Of a stretch of 64,000 nt of DNA, positions 22,901 through 33,306 are shown in pieces. The stretch comes from Heracleum sosnowskyi. Lineage: Eukaryota > Streptophyta > Magnoliopsida > Apiales > Apiaceae. The stretch spans positions 52,617,190-52,681,189 of the forward strand of contig CM061244.1 of assembly GCA_030848705.1 (NCBI GenBank), read 5' to 3'. Numbering within the stretch: position 1 is the stretch's first letter; each line of letters begins with the position of its first letter. The position numbers were made by a program, and so were the translations under genes. The notes below the pieces were generated by a model that saw only the letters and a program-made list of their open reading frames with translations, did not search any database and had not been told where the DNA came from.

Positions 22901-24924
22901 ACAATCTAGACAAAGTCAAAGAAAACGCACGATTAATCCCCTGGATAATCCACTTGTACACAATGCTTAAACACGTAAGCGAAACACAACCAAGGAATTA
23001 CTAGCTCGTTATAGGCTCATACTAAGTCCATGTTTAATCGGCAATTACTTAAGTCGTAGGTTTAGTCCGAAATCGATCCTCGAATACAAGTTATACTTAA
23101 CCATTTACAACATTCGTTTCTAAGTCATGTTCTTAGTGGTTTTCACTTGCGCAACCTCGGCTAACACATTTTTATAAAATCGGAAAATAATCTTTTGGAC
23201 TCGAAACCTTCGTACAAACCTTCGTAACTGCCCTTGACACTTCAATACAAAATTTCATATTTTAAAACAACTCTTAAGGGTCTCAAGCATAGCCACAAAG
23301 TTGGTACATTTCTGCAATCTCATTCCTTGAACCACTTTCACTAAAATGGTCATATCTCATAAACCGTAAATCGTAATGACATGATTCTTGCGCTCACATA
23401 AACTAGAAACAAATCTCTACACACTCATGTTCATAACTGAACCAAAAGAGGCAGTTAGATGTTCTGATTCTAGGCAGTTTATAGAGTTACCGAAAATCGG
23501 GCATTACGACGGCTTAAAATCGAATAATCCTATTTTGTCACAACATAACCAAGCCACACCGGGCATACCATACATCTACAACCTCAACAAACAACCATCA
23601 TACACCTCTAAGATCAGTGGGGAGGCTCAAATCCAACACCCATCATTTTACACATTCAAACAAATCCAAATAATCACTAAATCACTTAATCATGATATTA
23701 ACTTTACATGAACATCAAAACCACTTTAAAACTTATATAAAACTCAAAGGGGCAGAGGTTTATACCTTCCTCCAAGCTTGCTTGCTGCTATATTCCTTAT
23801 GTAACCTTAGATCCTTGCTTGATACAACCTTTGGAAGCCACAAACTCAATATCAAAAGCAACAAAGCAAAATACAAGTTACTATTCATCATCTTCTCCAA
23901 CTGTTACTCACTGAAATCGAAGGGTAAATCACAGAGTTGAGGCGAGCGCTTACCATGGTTGCGTAGAGCTTCTCGAGAGCTTCGATTTGAGTGGTGGAAC
24001 GCCAAAAACGGACCACGGAATCTCAAGTTATGATCATTTCTTTCTCTCCCATTTTTCTTTCTTCTTCTCTCCCGAAATTTCTCTTCCTTTTTCTTTTTCT
24101 TCTTATCTTGTTTAATTACTTGATATTTATCCAATGTGGTGAGTCATCACCCTTGGTCTCTTCTTGTCTTGACACTTGGCAAGCATGCATTGGCTTGGAA
24201 TAAAGTAGCTTTTCTGGTTCGTTTAATTTTGTAGAACGCTCGCAAGGTTTCTCGAGGGTTCTATCGAGGTATTTTACCGAAATCGTTCTCGATACTTCTA
24301 ATTCATTTATCAAATCCATATCCATAGAATTAATAATTTAAATCCTTAAATATCCTCAAATAATAATTATTTAGTCCGTTTTTGGTGAAATTTCGGAGAA
24401 AACGAAAAATGCTATTTTTCCGATTCTGACAGCTTCTGCATTCTTTTATTTCCATCGTAGATCACTAATGCGACTTTGAAAGTTTATTATATCGTCCCGC
24501 ATATAGGGTGGTCTGAAAAACTTTTAAACGAAGAGTTACTATTCATCAGTGGTTTTTCTATAATCCTTTGGATCAAAATCCGTTCCAATATTCCTGATCT
24601 ATTTTCTCTTTACTCTTTGCACTTAGAAAACGTTCTAGTGATTCCTCGGGCGTACGCTATCTTGTTTACGGAGTTGTCGGATGTATTCCAGATATTGATT
24701 TGGATGACATAAAAATACTTTCCTTCCCTGGAGTATTGTATTCTTATCTTCCAGATTGATTGTTCTTATTTATATGTTCAGTCCATTCTTACTATTCTCA
24801 AAATGTTTGAAAACCGAAATTCATATTCATTTCATAACTTGATTCTCAAAGTCATTGCCACTATCCATATTTACATCAACATATAATAAAAGTTTTAATT
24901 CTACCCAAAATCTGGGGTCCTACA
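19922..24924 (-). repeat. T1 5' LTR (right copy, 5003 bp)
   Basis: Near-identical copy of 10238-15238, starting TGTAACAGCCCC and ending TCCTACA. The 2-bp length difference is in the CA repeat. All internal repeats are present: the 74-bp duplication at 20928-21067, the AT array at 21711-22286 and the promoter-like block at 24123-24146. Confidence 0.95.
21711..22286. repeat. AT-rich palindromic array in the T1 right LTR
   Basis: Same array as at 12025-12600, with only a few base changes. Confidence 0.8.
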
Positions 24925-24929
24925 GACTT
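24925..24929 (+). repeat. T1 target-site duplication, right copy
   Basis: GACTT directly after the T1 LTR; S2 pol continues from here. Confidence 0.95.
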
Positions 24930-25771
24930 GGTGAGGAAAGATCTTGCTAGAGGAATTCCACAGGTGGAATTCACCAAGGATGGTTTGTGTGATGCCTGTC
25001 AAAAAGGGAAACAAAAGAAGGCATCATTCAAAAGCAAGATAGAGTCATCAATTGTCTAACAGCTTGAGTTGCTTTATATGGATCTATTTGGCCCTGTAAA
25101 TGTCATGTCCATTTCAAAGAAGAAATATTGTCTTGTGATTGTTGATGATTTTTCTAGATTTACATGGACTTTCTTTTTGCACTCCAAAGATGAGGCAAGT
25201 GAAATCATTATCAATCACATCAAGATGGTAAACAATCATCCTGATTTCAAAGTAAGAAGGATTTAGGAGTGACAATGGGACAAAGTTCAAGATTTCAACT
25301 ATGAAGATGTTCTGTGAGGAAAATGGTATTTTGCATGAATTTTCAGCTGCAAGGACACCACAGCAAAATGGTGTAGTTGAAAGGAAAAACAGAACACTTA
25401 TTGAAGCTGCAAGGACAATGCTAGATGAATCAAAGTTACCAACTTATTTTTGGGCTGAGGCAGTTAACACAGCTTGCTTCACTCAGAACATTTCTTTGAT
25501 TAATCAAGCCAAGGGAATGACCCCTTATCAACTTCTCAAAAGAAAGAAGCCACTGTTGGATTTTCTTCATGTCTTTGGATGCAAGTGCTTCGTTTTGAGA
25601 AATCAAGCTGAGCATTTAGGGAAATTTGAAGCAAAGGCAGATGAAGCAATATTTGTGGGATATGCAGCAGGGAAAGCTTACAGAGTCTATAATCTCAGAA
25701 CTAACATTGTTATGGAATCTGTACATGTTGTTTTTGATGATCTCAAAATTCAAGGTCTCTGTGATGAAGGT
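24930..25771 (+). pseudogene. S2 pol, second part: integrase
   Basis: Continues the integrase zinc region (LVRKDLARGIP, then CDACQKGKQKKASFKSK) and the catalytic core (YMDLFGPVNVMSISKKKY; second Asp in a SDNGTKF-type stretch; Glu in QQNGVVERKNRTL). It ends after the block HVFGCKCFVLRNQAEHLGKF and VVFDDLKIQGLCDEG. A stop near 25057 and a frameshift near 25264 break it. The frame is cut at 25772 by the S3 LTR, so RT is not present. Confidence 0.88.
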
Positions 25772-26782
25772 TGTTAATCCCAAATGACCTAACAGAATTG
25801 TAGAAGGGGGGGGGGGTTGAATACAATTCTAGATATTTTCTTGAACTTGAAATTAAATAATGAAAACTGAACTGATTAAATAAAAACACAAGAAGTAAAT
25901 AATTCAGTTGGATTGTTTGATGATCCAACTGAAGTGTTTTTATTGCGGAAATAATCTGTGATACAAAGATGTACACAACTGCTCAGTTACAAGAATGTAG
26001 AGAAGTATGCTCTCAAAGATAGCTAATACAATCTGTTTGTTTTTCTTCTCTTACTTCTAAAGTAACTGCTACACTTGGTTATATAAGCCCAAGTTTTCAA
26101 CTCTATTTTTGGCTACACTAAAAGTACAATGAGTAACCGCCAATAGTTTGCTTTTCATCCCTTTGTCCAGTGGTCCTTGGAGATCTTTGTCTTCTGTCTA
26201 TAATAGTTCATTCCAAGAACCCAATTGGAAACTGGGATGTTTCCTTATTTCCAATGTCCATTTTAATGGTTTCCAATGCACTGTACCCTTCTACATCACC
26301 TTTTGAGCAGTCAGAGAACTGTCACTATCACTTTGTCAACTATTCAGAAAAGCAACAATGATTCGTTGATAGTAGGGAGATGTGTTTCGTTGATAGCTTT
26401 ATTCTTCATTCCGTTGATGGTGTATTCCTCGTTTCGTTGATAGAGTAATCTTCATTTCGTTGATAGAGCAATCTTCAATCCGTTGACATGTCTTCACTTA
26501 GGCAAAATTACAAGGCATAATATATTTACAATTCACCAACCTATTTTGCCTATCTAGTACTTAGTCAACATGACTTAGAAAACCTATCTAATACCTACAA
26601 CAAAATGCATATCAAACTATGAAGTATTGTACAATGCAGTTGTTGCATCACTCATTTCGTTGATGAGCTACCTGTCAACGGATTGCTGCAAAGCATACCA
26701 TTCCGTTGACAGCTACAAATTACTTTACACAAATTCTACTAAGTTTTTTATGTTTATCATCAAGAACAACATTTTCCTAACA
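25772..26782 (-). repeat. S3 3' LTR (family beta, 1011 bp)
   Basis: Minus start TGTTAGGAAAATG at 26782, end GGGATTAACA at 25772. It shares with the S2 LTR the TCAACGG hairpin, the motif array (26361-26490), the TATA box in an inverted repeat (26073-26094) and the poly-C hairpin (C11 on the minus strand). Confidence 0.9.
26361..26490 (-). repeat. Motif array in the S3 LTR
   Basis: About six imperfect units with TCAACGAAA or TCAACGGAATGAAGA on the minus strand. It corresponds to 6521-6630 in S2, but the units differ in number and sequence. Confidence 0.7.
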
Positions 26783-26796
26783 ATCTCCCCCAATTT
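26783..26796 (-). other. S3 polypurine tract
   Basis: On the minus strand AAATTGGGGGAGAT abuts the 3' LTR. The S4 tract at 28923 is almost the same (AAGTTGGGGGAGAT). Confidence 0.85.
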
Positions 26797-26968
26797 ATGA
26801 CTGATAGAATAAGAGCCATAAATCAAGAGACTTGATGATAACAAAAACACTCAGATACATCATAAATTACAAAAGTAGAAAATGCATTAAGCTTCATAAT
26901 GTTTTAGGTAAAATACAAGACTTACAAGACTAATGCCCAAAAGTGCTCCTCTAGTCTGAGAAAATGAT

Positions 26969-28378
26969 TCATATGTGTCTTCTTTGTGGCATAGTCTTCT
27001 TCCCTCTCTTAGAGTTGTTTTCCTCAATTTGGACCTGTAGCCTTCTGTAAAATATTTTCTCTTCTTCATCTTGATCACCAAGCATGGATTGCATAAACTT
27101 TAGAGTTTGATTAGATGCCTTATCCAGCTGGTCTTCCATCCTGAAGAATCTTCTGCAATTGTCCTTGTCCTTAAATTCCATCATCCAGTATGGTTGAAGA
27201 TGGATCTTCTTTCCTGTTGAGGGCACTCTAAGAATCCTGGGAAGAGCCTCAGGCTTGTTCCATCTAGCCTTTATCTGACAAATTTTGGAGACCACCTCAG
27301 ACTTGGCTGTTTTGGTGAAGCCAAAGTCCTTCTTCAAGCATCTAAACACTGAGAGTAGTGTTTGATAGTCTTCTCCTAAAATTCTGTAGAGAGGCCACAC
27401 TTGTTCTCTACCACCCTTGAATATAAAAACTAGTCTCTCGGGAAATTTTTGAGAAGCTGCAATGCCCCTTACTTCCACCAGGTTGTCTATATCAAGATGT
27501 AAACTGGATTCTTCCCTGATGTCAGCAATGTACATGCAGTCCTCTGGATTTGCAGGGGGGTTTCTGAGGTTGTGGCTTTCTCACAAACACTGGCTTTGCC
27601 TTGACAGTCCTTTTCTTTGTCTTCATTGGTTGATCCTTCTCAAATAGGAACTTTGGAAAGTAGGCCTCATCAAATTCAAAAGGCTCCTCTTTTAGCATTA
27701 TTGGTTGATCATGAAAGTTGACATGATGTGCAGGATCACAAGCCAACTTTCCCTCAAGAGGTAGATCAACAGGAATTTGATGTGCAATTGTTGTGGGAGA
27801 GTCTTGAGCAGTGTCCTGGGAATCATCTTTATCAAAGTTCAGATTCCTTTTAGCTCTAGCCTTTGGTTGCCTTACACTCTTCCTTTGCTTTCCAGCTTCC
27901 TTAGCTTCATCCTTAGCCTTTTCTTCCTGTAGGGTTTCTTCATCTTCAAGTGATTGAGCAACTGCAAGTGCTTGCATTGCTGCCCTTTCAGATTCTTCAG
28001 CTTTGGCCTTAGCAAAATTTGGGTGACCAACCCAAATGCAAATTTCCTTGCTATCCCTGTAGATGATGGCCCTTTTGTTCCTTATGCTTGGATGATTGCT
28101 CTCTTTGCTTTCAGTGATCAGCTTCCCTAGGACTTTGAACTCATCTGGCTTAGGTGGAGGATAAAATATCCTTGCAATGTTTTTGCCCTTGGGTTTGGTA
28201 GGTGATAATGGAGATATCCCTCTTGCATCCACATCCCTAAAGCATGAAGATTGTCCTTTCTCATTTCTTGAATCTTGAAAGACTCCATGTTGAAGGGGTT
28301 CTATAACATATGAACTCTTGAACTGTGGCTCCATTGATACTATCACCATTGCATTTGTTGATGGTTCTGTAGAGGTAG
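26969..28378 (-). pseudogene. S3 additional ORF, C-terminal part (frameshifted)
   Basis: Two overlapping open frames on the minus strand, 28378-27522 and 27535-26969, change frame near a G6 run at about 27555. The first part is rich in charged residues (QSLEDEETLQEEKAKDEAKE and a Lys/Arg-rich block). The second has a globular-looking domain (PERLVFIFKGGREQVWPLYR, LPRILRVPSTGKKIHLQPYW) that resembles in spacing the C-terminal domain of the S4 additional ORF. There is no recognised enzyme motif and no clear transmembrane segment. The N-terminal part is cut off by S4 at 28379. Confidence 0.7.
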
Positions 28379-28922
28379 TGCTAGGCCGAATACACAATAT
28401 AATCAAGTATGTATGAGAATAACAATAAATAACACAGTTTATGAATCAACAAAAACTGTATTTATATTAACAGCTTCTCTCTTTATGATGTTAACGAATC
28501 ACAAAGAGCTACTAGGTTACAAGAATAATATATTCAATGTTCGCGTCCCTTCTAGGGATAACCTATCTGTGTTTTTATAGTACACAGTTACATACAATCC
28601 TTATCTAATTGATACTCCTAAAAATTAGCTATACAATTGATATCAATTAAGGATTGCTTCAGTCTTCTGTCCAGTCTCCTTAGCTGTATCAATATATTCT
28701 GCTTCTTTCCATCTTCAGAATATATTGCTTCTAGAATCTTTATCTTTGCACCGACAGCTGAGTCAACTTTCATCCTGTCAGACTTTACCAAACTCTGACC
28801 GGCTTCCTTTAAACTCTTCACCCTGTCAGACTTTAAATAAACTCTGACCGGCTTCCGATAAACTCTGATCAGTACCTGTTGCTTAAACACTGATAAACAA
28901 ACATCAGCAATTATATCTAACA
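28379..28922 (-). repeat. S4 3' LTR (family alpha, 544 bp)
   Basis: Minus start TGTTAGATATAATTGC at 28922, end GGCCTAGCA at 28379. It aligns with the S1 and S5 LTRs, with the TATA box at 28572-28579 and several inverted copies of GTCAGA(C/G)TTTA / TAAACTCTGAC between about 28770 and 28880. Confidence 0.9.
28572..28579 (-). promoter_or_regulatory. S4 LTR TATA box
   Basis: TATAAAAA on the minus strand at the position conserved in S1 and S5. Confidence 0.6.
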
Positions 28923-28936
28923 ATCTCCCCCAACTT
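28923..28936 (-). other. S4 polypurine tract
   Basis: AAGTTGGGGGAGAT on the minus strand directly before the 3' LTR. Confidence 0.88.
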
Positions 28937-29084
28937 GTTCATAATAAAATGTACAAGTTAAAAAGATAATTGATGATGTCAAAACATATAACAAATGCAG
29001 TGTTTAACATATGTCAGAGTTTAATTTTAAAACAGAGTTTAAATTTAACTTAGAACAGAAAACATAAAAACTTACAGTCAGACT

Positions 29085-32000
29085 TTACTTAATCTCTTGA
29101 ATATCAGGCACTGTCCTGATATAATCTGACAGTAGTTTCTTCTCAGCTCTATTCAGTTCAGCAATCATAATCTTCTTCAGCTCCTTCATTTCTGGTTCAT
29201 CTTCACCAATTTGATAAATGGCAGCCCTCAAAGAATATATGCTGTTTTTGTCCATTTCATTGCCAAGTCTAATATAAAAAGGTTTATCATACTCTAGATT
29301 GAACTCAAGAACCTTTTTATTTAGTGCAGTTCTGAACCTAGCACTATTCCTTTTCATTTCTACCAACTTTCCATGTGCATCTCTGTATTTAGGAATGTAT
29401 GCACTTGATACTCCAGCTCCACTCAAAACTTTGGATTTCATCATCCTTTCCTTCAAAACTCGAGCAGCATCATAAGTACTTCTATTCTTTACTTCAAATA
29501 GATATAGAACATACTCTAGCTCTTCCCAGAGTTTTAACTGGATATCAAATTCACCAACTCTATACACTCTGCCATCAGCCATAAAATATAACAAGAATTC
29601 CTTTTTGATTCCTTTGTGAAAAATCATCTGTACAGATTCTAGTTTGTCAAGGCCTTCTTGAGTAATTCCAACTCCAAATTCTGCCAATGAAAACTTGTCT
29701 TGAGATCTGTTATTAGTTCTTCTCTCTCTGTGTGAACCCAGTCCAGATTTATCAAAGGCTTCTTTTCCCAATACTGTTCTGGTTTCTGAGAAATTCACAG
29801 CTTCAAGCTTTAAATCTTCAAGAATTTTTGGTTTGCAGAATCCTGAAAGTTGTGTAGATTTCTGTACAACTTGAGCAACGTCAGAGGTTGTCATAACTTT
29901 AGTAGTATCATCAACTTGAGTAGCGTCAGAGGTTGATTTTGCTAATCTTGTTTCAACTTGAGCAATGTCAGAGGTTGAATTATCTTTCTTCTCCAGGTTG
30001 GGCTCTTCAATCATTATGCCTTTACCCTTATCAGTGTTTCCAATCACAGGTCTCCTTGTATATTGTATACTCTGTTGTGTATTCTCTTTGATAGAAATAC
30101 CAACTTCTTTCTTTCTAGGAGCCTTGATTTCCTTTTTCTTGTAGATTCCAGCTTCAAGATTTTTCTTGTGTTCATCAGGAAGCAATTGCTCTTCAGCTTG
30201 GATATCTTCAATAGTAACATTCTTACCATGTTCTGCTAAGAATAACTGTGTAGCAACTTCTTCATCAGTAACTGAAGTTTTAGAGGAAAGAATTAAATTT
30301 CTAACCCTTGAAGAAGACTGCCCTCCAGTATATCTTGTTCCATCAGCATTTGTCTGAGCATCAGAGTTTGACCTCCTCCCTTGCCTTTGAACATTCTTTG
30401 ATCTTGGATGATGTTTGTCTCTTGCACCACCATCAGCAGTATCATCCTTCTGAGTCAGAGTTTGAGAGCTCTTGCATTTGTCTTTAGATACTCTCTCCCC
30501 CTTTTTGACAGCATCAGAAATCAATACTGATGTAAGCAATTCAATAGAATTTGCAATATCATCCAACTTAGTTGACATTTTGACTTGATTTTCTTCAACC
30601 TTAGATAGCCTGGAATCAAAATTCTTCTGATCTTTACATAAAGAGATGTATAGAGATTTGTCTTTTTGCTGTGTAAGCTCTCTGTGAATTATATCATTCC
30701 TCAATCCTGTAATCACCTTGTCAGAATCATCAAAACGATTGTTCAATGATTTGATTTGTACAATAGTTGCTTTGAGATGACTGAGAAGTTCTGGATTTGT
30801 AATCTCTTTAGAAGACTTTGTGACAAAATCTGCAGCCCTTTCATTGGAAAAGATAGTATCCTTGCTTGACCAATTTGAGAAGTACATATTCTGAAAATGT
30901 TCTGTAGTAGCACGATTTGCTTCTCTTTCTTCTTCAGAGGTTGCTTGAATGTCAGACAACTCGACTTGAATATCAGGATTAGAATGAGCAGGACTAGCTT
31001 CAGCATTGTCATCCTCTACTTCATTTTCTGAAATAACATTCTCTGCCACTTTTTCAGGATCATCAGAGTTTGCATTATTACTAAACTCTGCTTCTCTTTG
31101 AACATTTTCTGTTGTATCCTTTTCAACAACATCAGGATTCGCAGTTTCTGTAGCAACAGCTTCCGTATCATTAGCAGCTAAAGGCTGATTGACTTCTTCA
31201 CCTTTCTCAACTGCAAAAGTAAGTATTTCTGTGTGAGAAGCCATGGATTCTTCAATTCTCACAGTGTCCAAATCAGCTTCCAAACCCTCTGTAAAATGTT
31301 CAGAATTTAAAGAGGTGTTTGCTTCAAGATCCATATCACATCCCTGTGGCTCAAAAATTTCAGCTTCTCCATTATCTGTAGCAGCATCTACAGCTTCCTC
31401 AACTACATCATCAGACTTTGATGTAGGAGCTTCTGTTGCAGTATTTACTCTGTCCTGAGTAGGCACAGTAGTATCAAAAATCTCCTCATTCTCTGATGCA
31501 GGAGCTTCAGTTTCCTCAGAAACTCTGTCCATATTGACATTGATAGCACCAAAAAGATGTGCAGCTACTAGTCTTCTTTTTCTCTGATGAAGAGTTTCTT
31601 CATCAGTTTCAGTCTCTGAGGCTTCATCAACAGACTTGGCCCTATTGGCTCTTCTTTTCTTTAGCCTTGTCTTCTGAGGCATCTCTTCAGGTCTTGATAC
31701 CCCAGCTTCAGTAGATGGTCTCCTCGCAGGTTTAGTACCAATATGTTTGGTCCTACCTCCCCTTGCAGGTTTAACAGAAGTTGATGGAGGTAACTCTGTG
31801 TTTAAAGGTTCTGGTTGATATTCAGCTTGTGTTTGTGGATTTACTTGAGCATCCACAAACTGTTGCACAGAAGCAGGTAACAAAAGGTCTCCAACAATTC
31901 CTTTCTTAACATCTTTGTTAATGAGATCAGTAAATACTCTCTTGTGTAATTTAAAACAAGAAACATCTTCATTAACAACATCTACCCCTTCAACACAGTA

Positions 32001-32639
32001 AGAAACCAAAAGCTGACAGAATCTAGAAAAATAAACAACTCCTCTATTCTCTGTCATCTTCTCCCCTAAGTTAGTCAAAACAAGTCGTGCAAAATCAAAA
32101 TGATTATCATATAATAAAGAATACCCGATTTGCAGACTGTCTGTGGGAATAGCATCCCAATTTGTGCATTTCTTTCCAAATGTCCTCGTGATGCAATCGA
32201 AGAAGAAACTCCATTCCTTGCGCAGAAACGGCCTTTTGAGTTGCCCAATCTTTGTCAATGGCCCAGAGTAACCAATCTCTCGCATCATTCGTATTAAATC
32301 CTCATCACCCATTCCAACAGTGTAGGAAGGATACTCAGGAAACCCCAATGCATCTCGAATAGTACCAGCAGTAATAACATACTCTGTTTCTTCGAACTCA
32401 AAGATTATGGATGGGCTCCCAGTTTCACCACCATCATCATAAACCCCTGTCTCCCAGAACGCCTTGATTTGTAAACCAGAAAGTTTGGCTGGTTCAACTA
32501 AAGCACGCCCAATCGCTGACTGAGCAAGAAACTTTTGAATCATATGAAATGCTTCTGGTGCGTTTGCAGTGTTTAGTGGTGCGGTATAGTTGTTTGGAAC
32601 GAACTCTAACCCAGACGAAACGAAAGCTGTGGTTGCCAT
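29085..32639 (-). CDS. S4 additional ORF (1184 aa, unknown function)
   Basis: The ATG at 32639 (MATTAFVSSGLEFVPNNY) opens an uninterrupted frame to TAA at 29085. The N-terminal 230 or so residues look globular: QLKRPFLRKEWSFFF with Trp143, then IPTDSLQIGYSLLYDN and VVYFSRFCQLLVSY. This pattern recalls the 'putative plant transposon protein' module seen at the end of the ATH1 polyprotein. Then come a basic stretch, a long acidic Glu/Asp/Ala-rich region, a coiled-coil-like middle (ELTQQKDKSLYISLCKDQKN) and a C-terminal domain (GIKKEFLLYFMADGRVYRVG) also seen in S3. I see no signal peptide and no convincing transmembrane helix, so an envelope role is not supported. S1 has a broken copy. It sits after pol, with its own long upstream spacer. 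Confidence 0.8.
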   Translation of the reverse strand: MATTAFVSSGLEFVPNNYTAPLNTANAPEAFHMIQKFLAQSAIGRALVEPAKLSGLQIKAFWETGVYDDGGETGSPSIIFEFEETEYVITAGTIRDALGFPEYPSYTVGMGDEDLIRMMREIGYSGPLTKIGQLKRPFLRKEWSFFFDCITRTFGKKCTNWDAIPTDSLQIGYSLLYDNHFDFARLVLTNLGEKMTENRGVVYFSRFCQLLVSYCVEGVDVVNEDVSCFKLHKRVFTDLINKDVKKGIVGDLLLPASVQQFVDAQVNPQTQAEYQPEPLNTELPPSTSVKPARGGRTKHIGTKPARRPSTEAGVSRPEEMPQKTRLKKRRANRAKSVDEASETETDEETLHQRKRRLVAAHLFGAINVNMDRVSEETEAPASENEEIFDTTVPTQDRVNTATEAPTSKSDDVVEEAVDAATDNGEAEIFEPQGCDMDLEANTSLNSEHFTEGLEADLDTVRIEESMASHTEILTFAVEKGEEVNQPLAANDTEAVATETANPDVVEKDTTENVQREAEFSNNANSDDPEKVAENVISENEVEDDNAEASPAHSNPDIQVELSDIQATSEEEREANRATTEHFQNMYFSNWSSKDTIFSNERAADFVTKSSKEITNPELLSHLKATIVQIKSLNNRFDDSDKVITGLRNDIIHRELTQQKDKSLYISLCKDQKNFDSRLSKVEENQVKMSTKLDDIANSIELLTSVLISDAVKKGERVSKDKCKSSQTLTQKDDTADGGARDKHHPRSKNVQRQGRRSNSDAQTNADGTRYTGGQSSSRVRNLILSSKTSVTDEEVATQLFLAEHGKNVTIEDIQAEEQLLPDEHKKNLEAGIYKKKEIKAPRKKEVGISIKENTQQSIQYTRRPVIGNTDKGKGIMIEEPNLEKKDNSTSDIAQVETRLAKSTSDATQVDDTTKVMTTSDVAQVVQKSTQLSGFCKPKILEDLKLEAVNFSETRTVLGKEAFDKSGLGSHRERRTNNRSQDKFSLAEFGVGITQEGLDKLESVQMIFHKGIKKEFLLYFMADGRVYRVGEFDIQLKLWEELEYVLYLFEVKNRSTYDAARVLKERMMKSKVLSGAGVSSAYIPKYRDAHGKLVEMKRNSARFRTALNKKVLEFNLEYDKPFYIRLGNEMDKNSIYSLRAAIYQIGEDEPEMKELKKIMIAELNRAEKKLLSDYIRTVPDIQEIK

Positions 32640-33242
32640 TAGAAGATTTTGAAGAAGGAACAAGAAATTGATGCGAAAGCTTAACAGAGTTTATGTGTAG
32701 AAAGGTGTTTGTGACTATGTGTGTGTGATAATAGATGTGTATGAGTAAGATGTGAAAAGTTTAACTGAAGATGTGTGTATTGTATTTAAAAGAAAATTAA
32801 AGATTAAAAACTGAAGAGTTTTTAATCATCAATACACAACTGTCTTACTCCTGTAATCATGTGAATGGGACACATGTCAAACGTGCATACGCTGACAGCA
32901 TATAATTGGCAGTTTCCAATACGCATGCGCAGTAAAAACAGCAATAATTACCGCCTGTTACACTTTTCTATGCAATTAACCTCTCTCCTCTGTTTAAAAC
33001 ATTCTTGAACAACTTTCCAATACACACGTGCAGACGTGGAGACACCTGGCATCACATATCCGCTTATTGGCAAAAAAAAAATCAATAATAATAAAATTAT
33101 CGATTTTAATATTTTAGAAACATAATAACGAAGTACGAAGGAGCTCAACAGTCAGAAGAATAATGACTGTCTTGGAACTCCGCACTTTACTGTTCCCAGA
33201 GCTTCGAGCCAAGCAAAACCGTTCAGTTGCCCTGTTGGATGC

Positions 33243-33250
33243 TATAAAAG
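33243..33250 (+). promoter_or_regulatory. TATA box of the antisense ORF
   Basis: GCTATAAAAGC, with TATAAAAG 57 bases before the ATG at 33307; a start about 30 bases downstream would leave a leader near 30 nt. It is one of the cleanest TATA matches in the window and it is antisense to S4. Confidence 0.5.
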
Positions 33251-33306
33251 CTAGAGCATTGTAACAACAGGCAATCCATATCTTAAAAAAAAATACCATA
33301 CATCAA

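Larger units (their letters stand above)
10238..24924 (-). mobile_element. T1: non-autonomous Tekay-like Ty3/gypsy element with 5 kb LTRs
   Basis: Complete element: LTRs 10238-15238 and 19922-24924, TSD GACTT, PPT at 15239 and initiator-Met PBS at 19906-19917, all in minus orientation. The 4.7 kb internal region keeps only recognisable scraps of chromovirus gag-pol, with many stops and deletions. The two LTRs differ by roughly two dozen substitutions and a 2-bp CA-repeat change that I counted by eye. The insertion is therefore fairly recent although the coding region is long dead, so mobilisation must have used proteins of another element. Confidence 0.93.
6208..25771 (+). mobile_element. S2: Sirevirus-like copia element, interrupted by T1 and truncated by S3
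   Basis: Plus-strand element with 5' LTR (6208-7225), PBS, gag, protease and integrase. T1 is inserted at 10238-24924 with a 5-bp duplication (GACTT) inside the integrase zinc region, and the pol sequence resumes at 24930. At 25772 the sequence switches to the minus-strand 3' LTR of the related element S3. RT, RNase H, any additional ORF and the 3' LTR are therefore not in the window; they should lie to the right if S3 is a simple insertion. Both gag and pol are frameshifted or stopped. Confidence 0.9.
25772..28378 (-). mobile_element. S3: beta-family Sirevirus-like element (3' part)
   Basis: Minus-strand 3' LTR (25772-26782), PPT and the end of an additional ORF, cut at 28379 by S4. It lies head-on to S2, a member of the same LTR family. 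The two LTRs differ by well over ten percent by eye, so S3 is a separate insertion and not the other end of S2. The 5' half of S3 should lie beyond S4. Confidence 0.82.

Noticed and set aside
26170..26361. 63-codon plus-strand frame in the S3 LTR, with a counterpart at 6631-6846 (minus) in S2
   Set aside because: Shared only because both are the same LTR family. It has frame differences between copies and lies in U3.
25772..26782. S3 LTR taken as the 3' LTR of S2
   Set aside because: It is in the opposite orientation, is followed by its own PPT and additional ORF, and differs from the S2 LTR by well over ten percent by eye.
32948..33299. Short minus-strand frames upstream of the S4 additional ORF as possible exons
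   Set aside because: No splice sites in phase with the additional ORF were evident, and the composition is not protein-like.
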